64,000 bases of DNA from Streptomyces longisporoflavus (lineage in GTDB: Bacteria; Actinomycetota; Actinomycetes; Streptomycetales; Streptomycetaceae). The notes beneath the pieces are model-generated. The model did no database searches. It saw only the letters and a list, made by a program, of their open reading frames with translations, and was not told where the DNA came from. Location: positions 1 to 64,000 of the forward strand of contig NZ_BMTR01000020.1 of NCBI RefSeq assembly GCF_014649775.1, in the 5' to 3' direction. The position numbers and the translations under genes are program-made. Positions 1 through 8,196 of the stretch are shown one piece after another (the stretch's first letter is position 1; every line of letters begins with the position of its first letter).

Positions 1-869
1 GCGCCCTCCGAGCGCGGAAAGAACTCGTACCAGGACCCGAACAACGCCCGCCGACGCTCCACGAGAAGCGGCAGCCGCTGCGACTCCGTGACGAGTTCGC
101 GCAGCGGGCGCCCGGCGAGAACGCCGTCCACCTCCGGAGTGAGGGCGGCGGCGAGGCGGGCCGCGACCGGGCGGTCCGTGTCGCGCAGGGCCTCGGCGGC
201 GGCGCGCAGAGTGGCGCGGTCCTCCCCCGCCGGGGCGTCGGCGGCCGCGCGGTCGTGCAGGCGGGCGCCCTCCTCCAGGACGAGGTCGGTGTCGATGCCC
301 GCCGGTATCTTGATGTGCGCGTGGTGCCGCCACTGGGTCACGGGATCGCCCCACGCCTCGACGGAGTACGTCCACAGGCCCTCCGCGTCCGGCGTGACGT
401 CCGCGCCCCACCGGTCCGTGCCGGGGGCAAGTTCACGCATCGGCGTCCACGGTCCGGGGCGCCCCCGCGGATCGCGCAGGACGACATTGGCGGCGACCGC
501 CTCGTGCCCCTCGCGGAAGACGGTGGCGGTGACCTGGAAGGTCTCTCCCACCACGGCCTTGGCGGGCCTGCGCCCCCCGTACACGAGGGGCGCCACGTCG
601 AGGACGGGGATGCGGCCGGTGAGGGGGGCCGGCCGGGTCGGTCGCGGGGGCGGGGCCTGCGCGTCCTGCGAACCGTTCGAGTCCTGCGAGCCGTTCGCGT
701 CCTGCGGATCGTTCGCGTCCCGCGGGTCGTGTGTGTCCTGTGGGTCGTGCGTGTTGTGCCGGTGTTGCGAGGGGGGCGGGTGTTGCGGGTCCCGCTGTGG
801 TGCCGCGGATCCGGGCACCCTTGTAGAGGCCTTTCCCGAGGGCGAAGCCGACGGGCGAGATGAGGGCAT
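1..869 (-). CDS. glgE: Alpha-1,4-glucan:maltose-1-phosphate maltosyltransferase GlgE, 5' part (runs off the window)
   Basis: About 289 N-terminal residues are visible and the gene continues past base 1. GlgE extends alpha-1,4-glucan from maltose-1-phosphate in the cytoplasm. Recognition rests on the conserved N-terminal stretch GRIPVLDVAPLVYGGRRPAK, a WGDPVTQWRHHAHIKIPAG-type segment and the WYEFFPRSEG end, which match the DUF3416 domain of Streptomyces GlgE. Before that domain lies a His/Asp/Asn/Gln/Pro-rich extension of about 60 residues, encoded partly by an 18-bp tandem repeat; it looks disordered and is variable between species. The start is the ATG at 869; the extension makes the exact start uncertain. 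The GH13 catalytic core is outside the window. The partner enzyme gene glgP lies about 7 kb away on the other strand. Identification is firm, N-terminal boundary less so. Confidence 0.9.
   Translation of the reverse strand, partial: MPSSRPSASPSGKASTRVPGSAAPQRDPQHPPPSQHRHNTHDPQDTHDPRDANDPQDANGSQDSNGSQDAQAPPPRPTRPAPLTGRIPVLDVAPLVYGGRRPAKAVVGETFQVTATVFREGHEAVAANVVLRDPRGRPGPWTPMRELAPGTDRWGADVTPDAEGLWTYSVEAWGDPVTQWRHHAHIKIPAGIDTDLVLEEGARLHDRAAADAPAGEDRATLRAAAEALRDTDRPVAARLAAALTPEVDGVLAGRPLRELVTESQRLPLLVERRRALFGSWYEFFPRSEG
664..753. repeat. Five copies of an 18-bp tandem repeat inside the 5' end of glgE
   Basis: Consecutive 18-bp units start at 664, 682, 700, 718 and 736; each resembles TCCTGCGAGCCGTTCGCG with substitutions accumulating toward 753. 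Read on the minus strand in the glgE frame they encode hexapeptides such as NGSQDA and NDPRDA. The unit is a multiple of three, so copy-number change would lengthen or shorten the hydrophilic N-terminal extension without breaking the frame. Confidence 0.85.
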
Positions 870-1208
870 GACCGCTCCTGTCCGCGTTACATGAGTCGGG
901 CGGATACGGGGGTGTGGAGGGGTTCTGCTTCTGTGCCGCGCTTGCTGGCCGTACCGAGCCGTACCTAGCCGTGACTGACCGTACTGAGCCGTGTGCGTTC
1001 CGGGGGAGCCTTCCCACCAATTTCGGGTGGGCAATCCGGCGCTTAGTTAACTACTGGTGCGTAAGGCCCCATACAGGCGTCGTATCCGAGGGTGCGTCGC
1101 CTCGGCTCCCGAAGCAAGGCCGCAGCCGCGCACGGAGAACCGGCCCCGCCGTGTGCGGCGGGGCCGGTCGTGTGACGCGTCGTCGAAGTGACGTGGAAGC
1201 GTCGTGCC
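870..1208. other. Intergenic leader of glgE
   Basis: There is no gene here that I can support. The stretch separates the end of the S8 protease gene from the glgE start on the same strand. It must hold the glgE promoter, but I cannot assign -35/-10 boxes with confidence. The local AT-rich patch around 1039-1075 (containing TTAGTTAACTACTGG) stands out against the surrounding G+C and is the likeliest promoter area. The end near 1139-1168 is the protease terminator. Confidence 0.4.
1139..1168 (-). terminator. Terminator hairpin after the S8 protease gene
   Basis: Perfect 12-bp inverted repeat ACCGGCCCCGCC / GGCGGGGCCGGT with a 6-nt loop, about 40 nt beyond the protease stop codon. There is no long U tract, as is usual for Streptomyces terminators. 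Confidence 0.75.
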
Positions 1209-2423
1209 CTACGGGTTGTTGACCTGCAACAACTTGTTCGGTGAGCCGAGTCCCGCGCCGGTCACCCGGCCCGTGGCCGCCCGTCCCGCCAGCGCCTTGC
1301 TCACTTCGGCGGGTGTGGCCGTCGGGTGATCGGCCAGATGGAGCGCCGCCGCGCCCGCCACGTGCGGAGAGGCCATCGACGTACCCGAGATGGTGTCCGT
1401 GGCCGAGTCGCTCTTGTGCCACGCGGAGGTGATGCCGACCCCCGGCGCGAACAGGTCCAGGCTGCCGCCCCAGTTGGAGAAGCCCGCCTTGGCGTCCTTC
1501 GCGTCGGTGGCGCCGACCGTGACCGCTTCCTTCACGCGGGCCGGCGAGAACAGGGCCGCGGGGAGTCCGTCATTGCCCGCGGCGACCGTGTAAGTGACCC
1601 CGGACGCGATGGAGTTGCGCACGGCGGCGTCCAGCTGGGCGTTGGCCGTTCCGCCGAGGCTCAGGTTGGCGACCGCCGGCTTCCTGGCGTTCTTGGTCAC
1701 CCAGTCGATGCCGGCGATGACCTGGGCGGTCGTCCCCGACCCCGCGTCGTCGAGCACCCTGACGCCCACGACCTTCGCCTTCTTCGCGACGCCGTGGCTC
1801 TTGCCCGCCACGGTCGCGGAGACGTGCGTGCCGTGTCCGTTGCCGTCCTGCGCCGTGGCGTCGTCGTCGATGAAGTCCCAGCCGCTGCTCGCCCGGCCGC
1901 CGAAGTCCTTGTGCGAGGTGCGGACTCCGGTGTCGATGACGTAGGCGGTCACGCCCTTGCCGGCCGTCCCAAGCCAGGTGTAGGCCTTGTCCAGCGGCAA
2001 GTTCTTCTGGTCTATCCGGTCGAGCCCCCAGGAGGGCGGCTTCTTCTGGGTGCGGTCCAGGGACACGGTGCTGTCCTGGACGACGGAGGCGACCTCCGGG
2101 TCCCCCGCGAGTCTCTCGGCCTGGTCCGAACTCACCTTCACCGCATAGCCGTTGAGCGCGGTGCTGTAGGTGTGGCGTATTTTCGCCCCATACTTCGACG
2201 CGATGTCCTGGCCCGCGTCCGTCGGGGCCTGTGTCCCGCCCTTGAGCGTGACGATGTAACTCCCGCTGATGGAACCGGGTTCCCCGGCGCCGAGTATCTC
2301 CCCGAGCGGGGCATCGGCGGGAGCGGCGTGTGCGGGCAGCGTGATGGCCGAAAGTACCGCCGCCGTGGTGGCGGCAGTGACGGCTCCGGCCCACCGCAGA
2401 CGCTTCGTTCGCGAAAGAGTCAT
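1209..2423 (-). CDS. Secreted S8 (subtilisin/proteinase K-type) serine protease
   Basis: 404 residues. A Sec signal peptide (RTKRLRW, then a hydrophobic run ending AHA near residue 33) is followed by an I9 inhibitor-type propeptide (about 54-122, SYIVTLKGG to VVQDSTVS) and the peptidase S8 domain. The catalytic triad is intact: Asp164 (VIDTG), His197 (HGTHV) and Ser349 (GTSMASPH), with the oxyanion Asn284 (AAGND). The length fits the S8A extracellular family with no extra C-terminal domain. The ATG at 2423 is preceded by GGGAGGG about 11 nt upstream. It is transcribed alone, with its own hairpin at 1139-1168. The likely role is extracellular protein degradation; the substrate is unknown. Confidence 0.93.
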   Translation of the reverse strand: MTLSRTKRLRWAGAVTAATTAAVLSAITLPAHAAPADAPLGEILGAGEPGSISGSYIVTLKGGTQAPTDAGQDIASKYGAKIRHTYSTALNGYAVKVSSDQAERLAGDPEVASVVQDSTVSLDRTQKKPPSWGLDRIDQKNLPLDKAYTWLGTAGKGVTAYVIDTGVRTSHKDFGGRASSGWDFIDDDATAQDGNGHGTHVSATVAGKSHGVAKKAKVVGVRVLDDAGSGTTAQVIAGIDWVTKNARKPAVANLSLGGTANAQLDAAVRNSIASGVTYTVAAGNDGLPAALFSPARVKEAVTVGATDAKDAKAGFSNWGGSLDLFAPGVGITSAWHKSDSATDTISGTSMASPHVAGAAALHLADHPTATPAEVSKALAGRAATGRVTGAGLGSPNKLLQVNNP

Positions 2424-2719
2424 ACGCTGGTTTCCCTCCCCAACTTAATGTGCCGCCCGTGGAGTTGGACCGATACATGCCGGATTTCCCGTGTCCTCCA
2501 CGAGCGCCACTTGGCAGCCTCTCGTGCGGCGTGAGGGCCTACAAGACCACAGGACGTGGGGGAATCGGCCATATCGCCAGTGGGGGTGCTGTGAGGGTTG
2601 CGCCGATTTTCGGACGGGTTCGGGATGCCTGCGTGAGGTGCGGGGCCACGGGGTGACCGCCGCAGGTCAACGTCCGTTTTCCGCCGGTGAGGGGCCGCCG
2701 TGACCGGCATGCTCGCGGC

Positions 2720-2946
2720 ATGACTTCTCGATCCGCCTCCGGCGCCTCGGCCATGCCCGCCGCGCCGGACACGACGGCCGTCCTCACCGGAATGTACGCG
2801 GCGGAGTCCCGCTATCTGGCGGCCGGAGGCCCCGGCAGAGCCTCGTTCGACCTGCTCGCCCCCTACTTCGCCCCCGATGTCGCCTCGGGCGGGTGCGGCC
2901 GTTCTACTGGGACACGGCGGCGATCGTGGTGGTGACCACCCCGTAG
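2720..2946 (+). pseudogene. Remnant of a SnoaL-like (NTF2-fold) gene with the middle deleted
   Basis: From the ATG at 2720 the frame reads a plausible SnoaL-type N-terminus (MYAAESRYLAAGG, then FDLLAPYFAPDV) and then turns to arginine-rich nonsense, stopping at 2935. In another frame, from about 2893 to the TAG at 2946, the sequence reads VRPFYWDTAAIVVVTTP, which resembles the C-terminal end of the same protein type. The middle of the fold (about 80-100 residues) is missing and the two ends are out of frame. This indicates an internal deletion. It is not expected to give a functional protein. Confidence 0.6.
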
Positions 2947-2950
2947 GGCC

Positions 2951-5239
2951 TCACAGGGCGCGGCCCGAGACCAGGCGGCCTTCGATGTTCTCGGCGAAGA
3001 TCGCGCCACCGAGGTAGAGCGGCACCGACAGCGTGTCGCGCAGGCCGTCGATCGCCTTCGTTTCGGTGGTCGGGACCGTCCGCTGGGTGATGTTCTCCGC
3101 GTCGCCGTCGAGGGGCACGGTGCGGATCTCGTAGAAGCCCGCGGTCAGGAGCCGGTCACCGGCGAGGCCGAGGGCGCTGGGAGTGCCGCGGGCCGGGAGG
3201 TCCCACAACTCCTTGCCGGACTTCCAGTCGTACGCGGTGAGGCGGTCCGACAGCCCGGCGTCCTCGTCGGTGTTGGCGATGACCAGCACACCCCTCTCGC
3301 CGACGACCGGCGCGACATCGGGCTGCTTCGCGCCCCCGATCGTGCGGCGCAAGGCGAGGGTGCCGCCGTCGAGCACGCTCACGCCCGCGCGCTCCACCGA
3401 CCAGCACAGGACCGCACCGCCGTATCCGATGAGGTCGCCGCACGCGGGCTTCGGCACCCTGGCCTTCTCGTCGCCGGTCCGGGCGGAGAGGGCGATGACG
3501 CCGCCGGCCTCCAGAGCCACGTACAGCCTGTTGTCCTGTGCGAGCAGCGTGCCGCGGACTTTGCCGTCGATCCTGGTCTCCCACAGCTGTCCGCCGGTGC
3601 TCGCGCGGCGGGCCCGCAGCACCGTCGTGTACGGGTCGGGCGCGGCCCGGGTGTGGAACTCGGCGGTGTAGAGGACCCCTTGGGCGTACGTCACGGAGAT
3701 CACCCCCGCGTACTCCGGAGCCTTGTGCCGCCAGATCTCGTCACCCGTCGACAGGTCGAGGCCGATCACGCCCAGCTCGCCGGGGACGAAGACCCGCTCG
3801 CCGTCCGTCTCCGGAGGGATCTCCTGGACTCCGGTCGGCGTGCCCCGGAAGCCGGGGGCCCGCCAGCGGTCCCTGCCGGTCGCCGTGTCCAGGGCGGTCG
3901 CCGCGCCCCACCCGTCCCGGCACACGAGCGTGGAGCGCGCGATGACGCAGCCCTTGCCCATGCTGTCCACGCCCTTCGGCTTCTTGCGCGACCACGGCTG
4001 CCAGCCCTCGGGGAGCGCGGCCTCGCGCACGGCCGACGTGCCGAACTCGCCGGAGTGGCCCTGGTTGCCGTAGGCGGTGACCGTGCCGTCGGCGGACGAG
4101 CCGCGGTCCGGCCGTGGACTGGCGGCTTTCGACGGGGGAGCCCCGGCCGGATCGTCCGCGAGGGCGTCGGGCAGGACGACCGCCGCCACGGCGACCACCG
4201 CGGCGGCAGCGGCGGACGCCACGATCCACGGCAGGCGGCGGCGTTCGAGGGATGGAGCGGGACCGAACGCTCCCCGGGGGGCGGGCGGAGCCATCGGCGG
4301 GGGCGGGGCGGCATCTCCGGGCGGCTCGTACGAGGCCGCGGCGGAGCGGTACTCGGCGAAGAGGGACAGCACGTCGGAGGGCCAGGGGAACGGGTCGGTC
4401 GCGGAGCCGCTGCCGTTACCGCTGCCGCTGAGGCGTTCGGCGAGTGCGGCGGGTGCGGGGCGGCGGGCCGGATCGACGTCCAGGCACTCGGCGATGATGC
4501 CGCGCAGCTCGTCCGGCACCCCGGAGAGGTCCGCGTCACCCTGCGAGATGCGGAAGACGACCGAGGCGAACTCCGGGTCGTCGAAGGGGCCGCGGCCCGT
4601 CGCCGCGTGACACAGGACGGCTCCGAGCGAGAAGACGTCCGAAGCGGGGACGACCGCGTGCGAGCCCTCGATCTGCTCCGGGGCCATGAAACCCGGCGTG
4701 CCCACGATCATGCCCGTGGCCGTCAGGACCGTCGCCTCGAAGGCCCGCGCGATGCCGAAGTCGATCAGGCGGGGCCCTTCGGGGGTGAGCAGCACGTTCC
4801 CCGGCTTAAGGTCGCGGTGCAGCACCTCGGCCGCGTGCACCGCGGCGAGCGCGCGGGCCAGACCGGCGCCCAGCGCGCGTACCGCCGCCGGGGGCAGCGG
4901 ACCGCGGCGGGCGACGGTCTCGGCGAGCGAGGGGCCCGGCACGTACTCCGTCGCCAGCCAGGGGAGTTCCGCGTCGGCGTCACCGTCGAGCAGGGCCGCG
5001 GTGTACGGCCCGGTGACCGCGCGGGCCGCCGCCATCTCCCGCCGGAAGCGGACACGGAACGCGTCGTCCTGGCTCGCGCCGAGTTCCTGCCGTACGGCTT
5101 TGACGGCGATCAGCTGCCGGGACGTTCCGTACTCCGCCCGTGCGAGATAGACCTCGCCCATACCGCCGGCCCCGATCCCGGCGAGGAGACGGTAGGGGCC
5201 GATGCGGCGGGCGTGACCCGGTGGCAGAGGGGTGAGCAT
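2951..5239 (-). CDS. Membrane Ser/Thr protein kinase with PQQ-like beta-propeller sensor domain
   Basis: 762 residues. The N-terminal Hanks-type kinase domain (about 14-270) has the glycine loop GAGGMGEV, the ATP-binding Lys47 (AVKAV), the catalytic loop HRDLKPGN (Asp143) and DFG (160-162), so it should be active. A Pro/Ala linker and a single transmembrane helix (about 337-357) follow. The C-terminal extracytoplasmic half (about 410-755) holds PQQ/quinoprotein-type WD-like repeats, seen as recurrent 'TGdelWR', 'TGGQLWE' and 'SGKELWD' segments. Kinases of this type are thought to sense extracellular ligands through the propeller; the ligand is unknown. It is a paralogue of the next gene upstream on the same strand, 30 bp away, and probably cotranscribed with it. 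It lies between glgE and glgP. Confidence 0.9.
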   Translation of the reverse strand: MLTPLPPGHARRIGPYRLLAGIGAGGMGEVYLARAEYGTSRQLIAVKAVRQELGASQDDAFRVRFRREMAAARAVTGPYTAALLDGDADAELPWLATEYVPGPSLAETVARRGPLPPAAVRALGAGLARALAAVHAAEVLHRDLKPGNVLLTPEGPRLIDFGIARAFEATVLTATGMIVGTPGFMAPEQIEGSHAVVPASDVFSLGAVLCHAATGRGPFDDPEFASVVFRISQGDADLSGVPDELRGIIAECLDVDPARRPAPAALAERLSGSGNGSGSATDPFPWPSDVLSLFAEYRSAAASYEPPGDAAPPPPMAPPAPRGAFGPAPSLERRRLPWIVASAAAAAVVAVAAVVLPDALADDPAGAPPSKAASPRPDRGSSADGTVTAYGNQGHSGEFGTSAVREAALPEGWQPWSRKKPKGVDSMGKGCVIARSTLVCRDGWGAATALDTATGRDRWRAPGFRGTPTGVQEIPPETDGERVFVPGELGVIGLDLSTGDEIWRHKAPEYAGVISVTYAQGVLYTAEFHTRAAPDPYTTVLRARRASTGGQLWETRIDGKVRGTLLAQDNRLYVALEAGGVIALSARTGDEKARVPKPACGDLIGYGGAVLCWSVERAGVSVLDGGTLALRRTIGGAKQPDVAPVVGERGVLVIANTDEDAGLSDRLTAYDWKSGKELWDLPARGTPSALGLAGDRLLTAGFYEIRTVPLDGDAENITQRTVPTTETKAIDGLRDTLSVPLYLGGAIFAENIEGRLVSGRAL

Positions 5240-5269
5240 GGATCTCCTCAGGGCAGGCTCAGGGCAGGC

Positions 5270-8005
5270 TCAGGGCAGGGCCACCGACGAGATCTTCCCC
5301 TCGTCGTAGATGATGTGGGCGACGCCGCCCATGGCCAGGACGGTGGGCGCCCGCAGCGTCTCCGAGATGACGGTGCCGTTGACGTTCGGCGGGGGTTCGG
5401 GGCGGTCGCCGGGAGCGCCGGGGACGGGGTGCCGTGTCGCCTTTCCGGTACCGGCGTCGAGCGGCAGCGTGTACAGCGCGCCGCTGTCCGCGTAGACGGC
5501 ACGCTCGCCGAGCACCAGCGGCGACGAGGCGGGGACGTTCCCCTCGGGGAGCTTCGCGGAACGCAGCACGTCTCCGTCTCCGCGGTCGTTGACGAGCACG
5601 CTGTCCTTGCCAGGGTCGACGGCGACCGCGAGGGAGCGGTTCATGGCCGTCGGCCCTGCAGCCGGTCCGTATCCCTCGGGCTCCGGGTAGTAGAACGGCT
5701 CGCCCGCCGCCTTCAAGGTGCGGGTCTTCAGCTGCAGGACCTTCACGCGCGGCGGCAGAGCGCGGTCGGCCCCGGTCACGTCGTCGGACCCGGACGCGTC
5801 ATCGGCCCCGGACGCGTCGCCGGTGGACGTCGTGCACAGCACGTCCTCGCCGGCGAGCACCGTCCGGCACTCGCCGGCGGCCCGGCCGAGCTCGTCGCCG
5901 GTCCGTGCGTCGTACGCCGCGAGGCCGCCCTTCTCGTCGGCGTAGACGACCCCGTCGCGCAGGGCCCGCAGCTGGTAGCGGTTGATGTCGGCCTTGGCCT
6001 CCAGCGGGGCGCCGAGATCCTCGTGCCACAGCGGGCGCCCGCCGTCGAGGTCGTAGGCGTGCAGGGAGGCGATGGAGCCCTCCTTCGCGTACGAACCCTC
6101 CGCGGTGACCAGGAGCGTGTCGTCGTCCAGGAGCGGGCGCAGGTTGAACGCGCCCGCGCCGTCCGGGGCCGGCGCGTCCCAGATGACGTCACCCGTGGCG
6201 GAGTCGCGGACCTGGAGGACGCCGTCGTGCGCGATGACCGCCCTGCCGCCCCGCACTTGCGGCTCGACCACGTCACCCGGCCTGAAATAGGCGCCGCTCG
6301 GCCCGATGTACGCCTCGTCCACGCCGCCCTCGGGATCGACCTTGCCGGACTTCCAGAGCCGCTTCCCGTCGACGGCGCTCACCGCCTCGTACGTGCCGTT
6401 GGTCAGCAGGCAGACGATGGCGCGGGTGTCGGCGGCGCAGCTCATGGGGGAGTGGCCGAGGCTGCCCCGCCACGCCTTCCACCCCTTGGGGCGCTGGGCG
6501 GCGACCTGCTTCACCACCCCGGACCGGTCGGCCGTGCCCTCCGCGTCGACACCGGCCCGCGCGATCAGCTTCTTCACCGCGGCCGGATCGGCGGGGCCCG
6601 CGTCCACCTCCCCCTGCGCGCCGTCGCCGCCGCCGGACTCCCCCTGCCAGGGCGCCCATACGGCGAGTCCCCCGCCCAGCGCGCCCGCGAGGACGGCGGC
6701 GGCGACCGTGGCGAGCAGGACGCGCGAGGTGCGGCGGCGGGGACGGGCCACCGGGGCAGGCGGCGGCGAGCCGCTCATCGTCGGCAACTGATGCACGCCG
6801 AGGGGGCCGGGCACGCCGGGTGCGCGGGCTGGGCGGCCGGGAAGGGGGGCTGGGTGGCCCGGTGCGGGGGTCGGGTGTGCGGGTGCGGGGTCCGGGTGGC
6901 CCGGTACGGCGGCCGGGTGGTCGGGGGCAGGGGGTGTTTGCTCCCGTGCGGGGGTCGGATGCTCCGGCGCGGTGGCCGGATGGCCGGGTGCGGTGGCCGG
7001 GTGGGCCGGGGCCGTGGCGGGGCTGCCCTGGGCCGTTGCCGGGTGGCCCGCCTCCGGCTCCGGCCAGAGCGGTACCGGCAGCAGCGGCAGTCCCGAGGCG
7101 CACAGCTGCTCCACTTCCCGCACCGTCTCGCCGACCGCGTCCCGCACGGCCCCGGGCCACTGCGCGTCCGTGGCCGCGTCCCGCAGCCCTACGAACCGTT
7201 CGGCGACCTCCGCCGCGCCGGGCCGCTCACCCGGATCGCGTACGAGGCACGCCGACAGGACGGCGCGCAACGCGTCCGGCATGTCGCCCAGTTCGGCCTC
7301 GGCCCGCGAGACGCGGTACAGGACGGCGGCCATCGGACCGTCGCCGAAGGGGTCCCGCCCCGTCACCGCGTAGGTGAGCACCGAGGCCAGGCAGAAGACG
7401 TCCGAAGCCGCCACCACATGCCTGCCGCCCGCCACGTGCTCCGGCGACATGAAACCGGGGGTGCCGACGAGCAGGCCGGAGCGGGTCATGGTGGTGGCCG
7501 ACTGCACCCGCGCCACACCGAAGTCGATCAGCTTGGGGCCCTCGGGGCCGAGCAGGACGTTGCCCGGCTTGAGGTCACGGTGCAGCGCGCCCGCCGAGTG
7601 CACCGCCGTCAGCGCTCGCGCCACGCCCGCGCCGAGCGCCGCGACCGCGCCCGGCGGCAGGGGCCCGTGCCGGCGCACGGCCTCGGAGAGGTTCGGCCCG
7701 GGCACGTACTCCGTGGCCAGCCAGGGCGACTCGCCCCCGGCCTCGCTCGCCACGAGCCGCGCGACGAACGGGCTGTCGACGGACGCCGCGACCTCCGCCT
7801 CGCGCCGAAAACGCCGCCGGAACATGTCGTCCGTCGCCAGTTCGTTCCGGATGGCCTTGACGGCGACGAGATCCGCGGGCCCGAACGCCGCGGCATCGGC
7901 GGGCCGCGCCAGGAAGACCTCGCCCATGCCGCCCGCCCCGAGCCGGGCCAGCGTCACATACGGTCCGACCCGCCGGGGCGACACATCACGCAACTGGCCG
8001 ATCAT
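5270..8005 (-). CDS. Membrane Ser/Thr protein kinase with PQQ-like beta-propeller (paralogue)
   Basis: 911 residues from the ATG at 8005, chosen because the sequence from there (MIGQLRDVSPRRVGPY) aligns with the start of the neighbouring paralogue; in-frame GTG and TTG codons further upstream (8023, 8032) are alternatives. Kinase motifs are intact: GAGGMGEV, Lys50 (AVKAI), HRDLKPGN (Asp144) and DFG (161-163). Residues about 320-415 are a Pro/Ala/His-rich linker of degenerate 7-residue repeats, followed by a transmembrane helix (about 428-450) and a PQQ-like propeller (about 520-905). It is divergent from glgP with a 191-bp shared upstream region. The long repeat linker is the main difference from its paralogue. 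Confidence 0.9.
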   Translation of the reverse strand: MIGQLRDVSPRRVGPYVTLARLGAGGMGEVFLARPADAAAFGPADLVAVKAIRNELATDDMFRRRFRREAEVAASVDSPFVARLVASEAGGESPWLATEYVPGPNLSEAVRRHGPLPPGAVAALGAGVARALTAVHSAGALHRDLKPGNVLLGPEGPKLIDFGVARVQSATTMTRSGLLVGTPGFMSPEHVAGGRHVVAASDVFCLASVLTYAVTGRDPFGDGPMAAVLYRVSRAEAELGDMPDALRAVLSACLVRDPGERPGAAEVAERFVGLRDAATDAQWPGAVRDAVGETVREVEQLCASGLPLLPVPLWPEPEAGHPATAQGSPATAPAHPATAPGHPATAPEHPTPAREQTPPAPDHPAAVPGHPDPAPAHPTPAPGHPAPLPGRPARAPGVPGPLGVHQLPTMSGSPPPAPVARPRRRTSRVLLATVAAAVLAGALGGGLAVWAPWQGESGGGDGAQGEVDAGPADPAAVKKLIARAGVDAEGTADRSGVVKQVAAQRPKGWKAWRGSLGHSPMSCAADTRAIVCLLTNGTYEAVSAVDGKRLWKSGKVDPEGGVDEAYIGPSGAYFRPGDVVEPQVRGGRAVIAHDGVLQVRDSATGDVIWDAPAPDGAGAFNLRPLLDDDTLLVTAEGSYAKEGSIASLHAYDLDGGRPLWHEDLGAPLEAKADINRYQLRALRDGVVYADEKGGLAAYDARTGDELGRAAGECRTVLAGEDVLCTTSTGDASGADDASGSDDVTGADRALPPRVKVLQLKTRTLKAAGEPFYYPEPEGYGPAAGPTAMNRSLAVAVDPGKDSVLVNDRGDGDVLRSAKLPEGNVPASSPLVLGERAVYADSGALYTLPLDAGTGKATRHPVPGAPGDRPEPPPNVNGTVISETLRAPTVLAMGGVAHIIYDEGKISSVALP
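6800..7045. repeat. Degenerate 21-bp repeats coding the kinase Pro/Ala linker
   Basis: Read on the minus strand this stretch encodes about 11 degenerate heptads of the form HPATAPG (variants GHPDPAPA, GHPAPLPG). On the plus strand it shows as recurring CCGGGTGGCCGGGTG-like blocks. It probably forms an extended spacer between the kinase domain and the membrane helix, and is likely to vary in length between strains. Confidence 0.7.
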
Positions 8006-8196
8006 CCGCCCCGCCCCCCGCACCCCTGTCAACTGCCGTCCCTGCGGGCCACGTTACCCCTGACCCGGAACGTGCGCCCTGTGCGCCGTGGTGACAGGGG
8101 CGGTGCAACGCTAACGTCGGTGCGACACGTCGATACGAGATCTGTGAACGCCCCCGTCATACGCCCCGTCAGACACCCTGTCAGAGGTGCACCGTG

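Noticed and set aside
664..753. CRISPR-like short repeats
   Set aside because: The units are contiguous with no spacers and lie inside a coding region; no cas genes occur in the window.
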